Below are positions 15,766-21,072 of a DNA stretch of 21,072 nucleotides, piece by piece. The translations under genes and the position numbers were made by a program. Numbering within the stretch: position 1 is the first letter of the stretch; each line of letters opens with the position of its first letter. The notes under the pieces are model-generated. The model did no database searches. It was given only the letters and a program-made list of their open reading frames with translations, and was not told where the DNA came from. The stretch is from an uncultured Bacilli bacterium (GTDB lineage Bacteria > Bacillota_I > Bacilli_A > RF39 > UBA660). The DNA is taken from assembly GCA_944364005.1 (NCBI GenBank), contig CALVVW010000023.1:1-21072 (forward strand), in the 5' to 3' direction.

Positions 15766-16680
15766 CTATTCAAAAACACGTTCTAACCAATTAGCTACTC
15801 CTTCTGTCCAATCTCCTCCAATACCAAATCCATGTGGATAATTATCTAAAACACGAACTTCAATATCTTTATTTAAATCCTGTAATAAATCCACCTGCGC
15901 GTTAAATTGATTATAGAAAGGATCTTCCATACCATAAACATAATAAGTAGGAGATAAATCAACATCTCGAAAGGTATCTTCATCTAAATCAGCAATAGAA
16001 AGTCTTCCGTAGAAAGAATATCCCATGATTACTGCATTTGGTGTAGAAGAAGTTCTATCGATTTTATCAGGTTGATAATTATTATCTATTGCAGTACCGT
16101 TAGTTTTTTCATTAAACTCTAATACTGCATGTCCATTAGCAATACCACCTGCCGAAAATCCAACTAACCCTATATGGTTTTCCTGAAATCCATACTCATC
16201 TGCTCTACTTCTTACATATTTTACTGCTCTAGCAATATCAATTCCTGATTCTTCTTCCGTATAAGGATCTACTCTATAATGAACTACAAACGATACATAA
16301 CCAAGTCTCGCAAACTCTTTTGCAACATTAACTCCCTCTTGTATTTCAGAAGGAAACAAAAATGCTCCTCCAGGACTTACTAACATTGCTCCTTTTACTT
16401 CTGTTCCTTCTGGTACATCATAAACCGTCATAAAAGGGCGAAAATCAGGATCATCAAAATAATTACCATCATTTTCCTTATATTCTATTTCAACTGGCAT
16501 ATTACCTTCATCCCAAATATAAATCATATCACTACTATCCACATCTTCTCTTTGTTCTCCACTATAATAATCATAAACATTTACATCATCTTGAGAATTA
16601 TTGCTAAAAACAAAACTGCACAAAATAATAATGAATAATACAAGAGATAGAACTAAAATGATAATTGTTCTTTTATTCAT
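15766..16680 (-). CDS. Membrane-anchored alpha/beta-hydrolase (esterase), intact
   Basis: 304 residues. A single N-terminal anchor (5-26) places the enzyme outside the membrane. The hydrolase shows the oxyanion region SPGGAF (102-107), nucleophile Ser176 in GFSAGG, Asp253 in GMEDPF and His283 in YPHGFG, all expected for BD-FAE-type or acetyl esterases acting on ester side groups. The start codon overlaps the end of the broken flavodoxin gene by 8 bases, so the two were one unit. It resembles the broken esterase at 19479-20483 in the anchor, the YIW motif and PHGFG, so they are paralogues. The substrate is not known. Confidence 0.85.
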   Translation of the reverse strand: MNKRTIIILVLSLVLFIIILCSFVFSNNSQDDVNVYDYYSGEQREDVDSSDMIYIWDEGNMPVEIEYKENDGNYFDDPDFRPFMTVYDVPEGTEVKGAMLVSPGGAFLFPSEIQEGVNVAKEFARLGYVSFVVHYRVDPYTEEESGIDIARAVKYVRSRADEYGFQENHIGLVGFSAGGIANGHAVLEFNEKTNGTAIDNNYQPDKIDRTSSTPNAVIMGYSFYGRLSIADLDEDTFRDVDLSPTYYVYGMEDPFYNQFNAQVDLLQDLNKDIEVRVLDNYPHGFGIGGDWTEGVANWLERVFE

Positions 16681-17164
16681 TAAAGCCTAAATCCTCTAAC
16701 CAGTTTCTAACAGTATCTGTCTAATCACTATCCATATCTCCACCACGAATAGCAAGGCCATCTAACACAGTAGCATCACTTTCCATTTCAGCAATATCCT
16801 GATAAGTTTCACCATCTCCAGAACCTTCATGAATATTAAAGGGAATAATTATCTTACCTTTTAAATCTACATTTTTAATAAATGTTCTAATAATTTGTGG
16901 ATAAGTATACCACCACATCGGATATCCAATAAAGATATTGTCATACTTAGTAACATCTGGATAATTTTTTATTTCCGGAAGAATATGTTTATCTCTTTCT
17001 TTTTTGTAAAATCTGCAAGTTCTTCATAATGACTCATATCTTTATCATAAGAAACAACAGGTTCTATTTCAAATAAATCCCCCGCCTACTACTTCCTGTA
17101 TCTCTTTTGCAAACTTCTTTGTTGTTCCATAGCAACTAAAATATACGATCAATATCTTAGACGT
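16673..17164 (-). pseudogene. Flavodoxin pseudogene with four lesions
   Basis: A short-chain flavodoxin is readable: SKILIVYFSCYGTTKKFA (FMN phosphate loop), GYPMWWYTYPQIIRTF, GLAIRGGDMDSD and TVRNWLEDLGFNE at the C-terminus. The start codon is ACG at 17164, eight bases after GGAG, where ATG is expected. One extra G in a five-G run near 17078 and one missing A in an A run near 17005 shift the frame out and back. A TAG at 16721 stands where a Gln would fit. Each lesion alone would abolish or truncate the product. It is divergent from the TetR gene and lay in one unit with the esterase. Confidence 0.8.
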
Positions 17165-17190
17165 ACTATCATCTCCTTTCTTAATTATGC

Positions 17191-17226
17191 ACACGTGTTG
17201 CTTAATTTTTACAATTAAATTATAAT
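17191..17226 (+). promoter_or_regulatory. TetR gene promoter with palindromic operator candidate
   Basis: TTGCTT (17198-17203), a 17-base spacer and TATAAT (17221-17226) form a plus-strand promoter. The palindrome ACACGTGT (17191-17198) touches the -35 box and also lies in the leader of the divergent flavodoxin gene, a place where the regulator could repress both. Confidence 0.45.
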
Positions 17227-17314
17227 AAGAATAAATAGACTTTGACACCACGAATCAAAAAATATGAGAAATAATTCACACATCAAAAAAATTTGTGTAA
17301 AAGGAAATGATATT

Positions 17315-17866
17315 TTGCCTGATACAGACTTAAGAGTTCAAAGAACGAAAAAATTATTAAAAGAACAATTTAAAGAAATGTTTTTAGAGATGGATTATGA
17401 AAAAATTACCATTAAAGAATTATGTGAAAGAGCTATGATTAACAGAAGAACTTTTTATCTACATTATAATTCTATCGATGATATCTTAAATGAAGTCTTA
17501 GATGAGATGGCACATGACTTTTTAGAATATACAAAAGACTATGATCATTTTTTAAATCCCAAAAGAATTGTAAAAGATTATTTTCTTTTTACTAGTAGTA
17601 GTCCACTTTTTGAAAAGTTAAATAATAGTGTTGATTATAATTATTTAAGAGAAAGTATAAATACTAGAGTACGTGATATTGCGAAAGATAATTTTAGTAG
17701 TGTTTATAAATTTGATAAGTTTAAAATTATGATGATGACTTATTTAAATTCAGCTACTGTAAATATGTACCATGTCTGGTGTTTAAATGGGAATGCAGTT
17801 CCAATTGAAGAAGCAATTGAAATTGCTGGTAACTTAATAGAAAATGGATTAAAAAATAGTATATAA
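17315..17866 (+). CDS. TetR/AcrR-family transcriptional regulator
   Basis: About 183 residues from a TTG at 17315, nine bases after AAAAGGAA; an in-frame ATG at 17264 gives 200 residues but has no ribosome binding site. The family's N-terminal helix-turn-helix is clear: RTKKLLKEQFKEMFLE, then ITIKELCERAMINRRTFYLHY and IDDILNEV. The C-terminal ligand domain is variable as usual. It faces the flavodoxin/esterase unit, with a shared gap of about 150 bases, so it probably represses that unit and perhaps the related esterase/flavoprotein genes at 18.5-21 kb. The inducer is unknown. Confidence 0.85.
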   Translation: MPDTDLRVQRTKKLLKEQFKEMFLEMDYEKITIKELCERAMINRRTFYLHYNSIDDILNEVLDEMAHDFLEYTKDYDHFLNPKRIVKDYFLFTSSSPLFEKLNNSVDYNYLRESINTRVRDIAKDNFSSVYKFDKFKIMMMTYLNSATVNMYHVWCLNGNAVPIEEAIEIAGNLIENGLKNSI

Positions 17867-17868
17867 AT

Positions 17869-17897
17869 TTGACAAAACTCACCTTTAGAAGTATAAT
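17869..17897 (+). promoter_or_regulatory. Consensus sigma-A promoter
   Basis: TTGACA (17869-17874), a 17-base spacer and TATAAT (17892-17897) match the consensus perfectly, 30 bases before the ATG at 17927. It suggests strong constitutive transcription of the following gene. Confidence 0.8.
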
Positions 17898-17926
17898 ATA
17901 CCACTATAAAAAGGAAGGAATTTTAT

Positions 17927-18541
17927 ATGATAAGTTTTGAAAAGAAATTAGATGAATATAAAACTAGATTAGCAAATAATGCAGAACTTGCAATTATAAC
18001 AATAGAAAATGCGAAAACTCCAGAGATTCAGAGAATATTAATATCGCCATCAAATGAAGAAGAATTGGAATATGCCAATACAATGTTAACAATAAATCAA
18101 GATATGAAGACACTAACTGAATATGCTTCAAATGGTAAATTTAAAGGTATAGATTTTAAAAACTCTATTATCAAAAAATTCACAAAAGCTTTATATGATA
18201 AAATAAAGGATTCTGATTTATCTAATCCAATTGATTTATCTGATATGAATATGGATGAAGAAACATTTGTTACCTTGACGTATGAGATAATGATAGTATC
18301 AATAACAGATTCTGGTGACTTAGAGAATTATCTATGCGAATTATCTCAAAATAATCCTTTAGATCAATTAAAATTCCTAATAGGATTTAATCAAAGTATT
18401 TCACCACTTAAACCAAGTACAGATAATTCAGAAAATACTAAAAACATTATGGACAAAGTTCATGTCTTATTTCAAAAAGAAATAGCTAATCTTCAAGATG
18501 AAAATAATACTACTGATACAAGAAAAACTCACATCAAATAA
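17927..18541 (+). CDS. Hypothetical soluble helical protein
   Basis: 204 residues, no signal peptide or membrane helix, mostly charged and probably helical, with many Asp, Glu, Asn and Lys. I do not recognise a family. The gene has a perfect-consensus promoter (17869-17897), a strong AAGGAAGGA ribosome binding site and a terminator whose left arm lies in its last codons, so it is a well-expressed single-gene unit. It lies between the TetR gene and a run of broken esterase genes but need not be related to them. Confidence 0.7.
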   Translation: MISFEKKLDEYKTRLANNAELAIITIENAKTPEIQRILISPSNEEELEYANTMLTINQDMKTLTEYASNGKFKGIDFKNSIIKKFTKALYDKIKDSDLSNPIDLSDMNMDEETFVTLTYEIMIVSITDSGDLENYLCELSQNNPLDQLKFLIGFNQSISPLKPSTDNSENTKNIMDKVHVLFQKEIANLQDENNTTDTRKTHIK

Positions 18542-18558
18542 AGTGAGTTTTTTATTTT
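18526..18558. terminator. Bidirectional intrinsic terminator
   Basis: AAAACTCAC and GTGAGTTTT pair around a loop of about ten bases, followed by T/A-rich DNA in both directions. The left arm overlaps the end of the gene stopping at 18541; the other strand serves the esterase pseudogene ending at 18552. Confidence 0.75.
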
Positions 18559-19377
18559 GTAAGTAACCATTTCATAACATCTGCTTCCCGAGCCACCTCT
18601 TCTCCACCAGCATGTTGGGAAGTATATCCATGGCTAATAAAATGATCTTCATCTCGCACATCTAATATTAAAATATCATCGATTTGTTTCTCGGTTAATC
18701 CCTTCCTCAAGTATCGATTATAAAGTTCTTGATAAGTTTCTTTAAAATTAGCAGATCCATAATAATCATCTTCTTCTCCAATAAAGAAGTAAAGAGGAAG
18801 TTCTTCATCTACTACATCATCATAACCAGCATCCCACTCGCTACTAACCATTAAAGCGCCATCATAAAGATTCGCATTTTTATCTAAAACTAAAGATAAT
18901 GTCTCTCCTCCTCCTGAGTATCCCTCAATATAAGTTCTATCAACAGAATAATTTTTTTGATAATATTTTGTTAAAGCAATCGTATCTTCTGTAGATTGCT
19001 CTCCCCAGTCATCTAACTGAGGAGCGAATATAATCATATTTTTATTGATATCTCGGGCAGTAAAAGCAAAATCTTCATACTCTAGATTCACACCTACTCC
19101 TTGAAAGTATAATCCTTCCCATCCTGGTAAAGTAATAAACATAGAAACAGAATCTAATTCATCTATATTTTCTGGAATATAAGCACTATAGTGAATGTCT
19201 CGACCTTCTTCACTAGTAAATACCACATCGATTTGAAAATCATCTTCTATCGTATTTGATTCTTTTACTATCTCTGTTCTTTTTTCACTATCTTCTTTAG
19301 AAAAGAAACTTATCGTAAAAGAAACAACGATTCCAATAATGATAAGTATCGCAATTAAAATAAGTATTATTCTTCAT
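18552..19377 (-). pseudogene. Esterase (alpha/beta-hydrolase) with frameshift at codon 2
   Basis: AAGGAG lies seven bases before the ATG at 19377, but this ATG is out of frame with the rest. Restoring one A in the second codon gives MKRIILILIAILIIIGIVV, a perfect membrane anchor, and an open frame to 18552 (about 275 residues). The hydrolase core is complete: GYSGGG with the nucleophile Ser, FIGEEDDYY with the acid and DEDHFISHG with the His, as in PHB-depolymerase-like esterases. Internal GTG starts such as 19226 would lack the anchor and any ribosome binding site. A real one-base deletion or a sequencing error are both possible. Confidence 0.7.
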
Positions 19378-19407
19378 ATCATGTCTCCTTTCTTTTTTTA
19401 TACTATA

Positions 19408-19441
19408 AAAAAGAAGATAAGCCTACCACGTTTATCTTCTT
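19408..19441 (-). terminator. Intrinsic terminator after the esterase pseudogene
   Basis: AAAAGAAGATAA and TTATCTTCTTTT form a long perfect stem around a loop of about ten bases, with T-rich sequence after it on the minus strand. It ends the unit containing 19479-20909. Confidence 0.75.
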
Positions 19442-19478
19442 TTAGGGAAATAATTCTCATTTTTCATCTTTTTGTGAA

Positions 19479-20483
19479 CTATGACATATGCTCTTCCCAA
19501 AACTCTACGGCATGATTAATCCAACCTTCTGCTTTAGTACCGACTCCAAGACCAAATCCATGAGGGAGTCCGTCAAAGACTTCTATCTCCGCATCAGTTC
19601 CATCTTCTTTAATTCTTTCTATTCTATCTTCCATAACTCTATAATCAGCAATGCCATCACTAGTACCTACACAACTATAAGTAGGCACTTCGTCTCCAGT
19701 TACTTCACTAAGTCCTGTATATTAAATAATAGCTGCTGCTGGTCTAGGATAAGCTTTTTCTCCAAAACTTTCTGTACCATAACTGGAAATCCAAGCAGTC
19801 ATTCTACCTCCAGCAGAACCTCCCCAAACAGAATAATGAGAGATATCTATTTTTAATTCTTCTTTATGTTCATGAAGAAAAGCAATATCTCTTGCTAAAT
19901 CTTCCAGCGCAGTGTCTGATCCTGGTCGATAAATTAAAGAAAAAGCATTATATCCCATTTTCGATAAAGCTAAAGCATGAGGAAAACTATCTTGCATAGC
20001 TCCTACATACATAAATCCACCACCAGCATTAACAACTGCCGTTTTCGCATTCTCTTCTCCTCGAAAGAAGAACAATCCCGTATTTCTTTTATCAGGATTT
20101 CCCCTCATTTCTTCCTCACTATAAATTGGATAAAAAACTTGATTACCAGAATCAGCATCTTCTTTCAAAGAATTCACAATATCTACTGTAGTATCATCAT
20201 CTATATAGTTATACCAGATATAAATATCATCAATATCATCTAATCTAGTATCTCCATCAATTGGTCTATCGACTGGAAAAATTAAATTACCAAACCCTTC
20301 GAAAGATGCATTATTTATAACATCAGAGATAGTTGAAGATTTCGTAAAAGTTTTAATATGATTTACTTCATTAGAAGATGTATTTTGATTAAAATATATA
20401 AAGAATCCATATCCACCTATAAAAATCACCACCATTAAAATTATAAGTCCTAGTATTATTTTTGTATTTTGTAAAGATGTCAT
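19479..20483 (-). pseudogene. Membrane-anchored esterase interrupted by TAA
   Basis: From the ATG at 20483 (AGGTG upstream) 253 codons run to a TAA at 19722, and the same frame then continues to 19479. The reading resumes as YTGLSEVTG, so a CAA to TAA change (Gln) is the simplest cause. The parts form one hydrolase of about 334 residues: anchor 8-29, oxyanion region NAGGGF (152-157), nucleophile Ser223 in GGSAGG before the stop, the acid in GTSDG and the His in LPHGFG after it. The stop removes two of three catalytic residues. It is a paralogue of the intact esterase at 15766-16680. Confidence 0.8.
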
Positions 20484-20495
20484 ACATCACCTCTA

Positions 20496-20909
20496 CTAGA
20501 TTATCATTGTATTTACCATTTCCATAAGATAGCATAGCCGAGTTGCAAGATATGTGATAGAGTTTTCTGTATCTTCACTAAGTGCAGAACCTTGAGCAAA
20601 TAAATATAGCTTTTTTCCTTTTAATATTTTAACTTCATCTAACATATACAAGCGATCAATAAATGTTTTTAAAAGACCTCCTACAGTATACCAGTAAACT
20701 GGTGCACCAATAACTAAGGTATCAGCTTCCTTTATTTTTTCAAACACCTCACTTATTTGGTCATCTTCAAATACTTGACCATATTGAGAAATCTTATAAT
20801 CAACCATTTGTAATATTTTGTAATCTTTATTTCTTAATAACGCTTCTCCTATTCTATAAGTATTTCCCTTTTTATTAGGACTAAAGTTCATAAATAAAAT
20901 CTTATTCAT
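20496..20909 (-). CDS. NAD(P)H-dependent FMN reductase, C-terminally short
   Basis: 137 residues of the flavodoxin-like NADPH:FMN reductase family. The FMN phosphate loop is NFSPNKKGNT (8-17) and the PVYWYTVGGLLKTFIDR block (95-111) matches the family's second flavin contact. Relatives run to about 170 residues; here the frame stops after EMVNTMII, and the next gene starts 13 bases later, so the last strand and helix are missing. A deletion joining the two genes or a stop mutation could explain it, and the product may be non-functional. The start has GGAG with good spacing. Confidence 0.65.
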   Translation of the reverse strand: MNKILFMNFSPNKKGNTYRIGEALLRNKDYKILQMVDYKISQYGQVFEDDQISEVFEKIKEADTLVIGAPVYWYTVGGLLKTFIDRLYMLDEVKILKGKKLYLFAQGSALSEDTENSITYLATRLCYLMEMVNTMII

Positions 20910-20932
20910 TTGCTATCTCCTTTCATTTTTAA

Positions 20933-20961
20933 TATATACCCGTGAGCAGCTCCCTAGTCAA
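20933..20961 (-). promoter_or_regulatory. Promoter with dyad in the spacer
   Basis: On the minus strand TTGACT (20961-20956), a 17-base spacer and TATATA (20938-20933) lie just before the FMN reductase gene. The spacer holds GAGCTGCTC, an unusually GC-rich dyad (GAGC-T-GCTC) in this AT-rich DNA, a possible operator. Confidence 0.5.
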
Positions 20962-20978
20962 CAAAAAAATGATAATTT

Positions 20979-21072
20979 TTAATTACCATTTTTACTATCT
21001 AAATATTCCATAATAGCATACGCTGCATCTCGTCCACTTCGACCTGCAAAAGCAACCGTTCCAGGAGTATTT
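20979..21072 (-). CDS. C-terminus of a probable flavoprotein oxidoreductase (partial)
   Basis: The last 30 codons of a minus-strand gene are visible, including TPGTVAFAGRSGRDAAYAIM, then a TAA at 20979. The AGRSGRDAA segment followed by a C-terminal helix resembles the end of FAD-dependent oxidoreductases, where a Gly-rich turn contacts the flavin. The call rests on that short stretch. Its place beside an FMN reductase, flavodoxin and esterases supports a redox role, but this is inference. Confidence 0.4.
   Translation of the reverse strand, partial: NTPGTVAFAGRSGRDAAYAIMEYLDSKNGN

Noticed and set aside
16721..19724. Stop-codon reassignment of TAG/TAA to Gln, since both stops in the flavodoxin and esterase genes fall where Gln fits.
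   Set aside because: TAA and TAG end nearly all intact genes here, often right before a terminator or the next ribosome binding site.

Overview
The window is about 21 kb of very AT-rich DNA with short intergenic gaps, Shine-Dalgarno sites of the AAGGAG type, vegetative (sigma-A-like) promoters and intrinsic terminators. This suggests a low-GC Bacillota, perhaps an uncultured gut Bacilli or Clostridia-like lineage (BspA-type leucine-rich repeats, radical SAM/SPASM enzyme, several secreted esterases). The taxonomy is inference. Trp is encoded by TGG, and stops are mostly TAA or TAG, with TGA used once at an intact gene. Nearly all genes lie on the minus strand.

Region 1 (1-2750): the start of a minus-strand gene at the left edge with a tandem operator-like repeat over its promoter, a broken hypothetical gene, a possible plus-strand small RNA, a four-helix membrane protein and a Nudix hydrolase.

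Region 2 (2715-7364): one apparent minus-strand operon with its promoter at 7336-7364 and a terminator at 2715-2752. It encodes a transglutaminase-fold protein, a Ppx/GppA-like ASKHA protein and a divergent adenylosuccinate synthetase. The synthetase's P-loop reads GSCGKAK, so Ser replaces the catalytic Asp of PurA, as in phage PurZ (2-aminoadenine pathway). Two decayed genes follow. A second transglutaminase-fold gene (7586-8560) is transcribed divergently.

Region 3 (8582-13507): a second minus-strand operon with promoter and terminator. It encodes a zinc-ribbon/LRR membrane protein, a radical SAM/SPASM enzyme with a large unassigned C-terminus, a 119-residue protein ending in Ser/Gly followed by twelve Asn and one Arg, and a two-zinc-ribbon membrane protein. 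This looks like a peptide-modification (RiPP-like) locus of a type I do not recognise.

Region 4 (13602-15614): an HD phosphohydrolase, a DUF5104-like lipoprotein, a broken small membrane gene and a pyroglutamyl-peptidase-like protein.

Region 5 (15725-21072): membrane-anchored esterases and flavoproteins around a TetR regulator. Most are broken: flavodoxin (lost start, two frameshifts, one stop), one esterase (frameshift at codon 2), another (internal TAA) and an FMN reductase (short C-terminus). Only one esterase, the regulator and one hypothetical gene look intact. About eight broken genes in 21 kb suggest recent gene decay, unless the assembly is poor.
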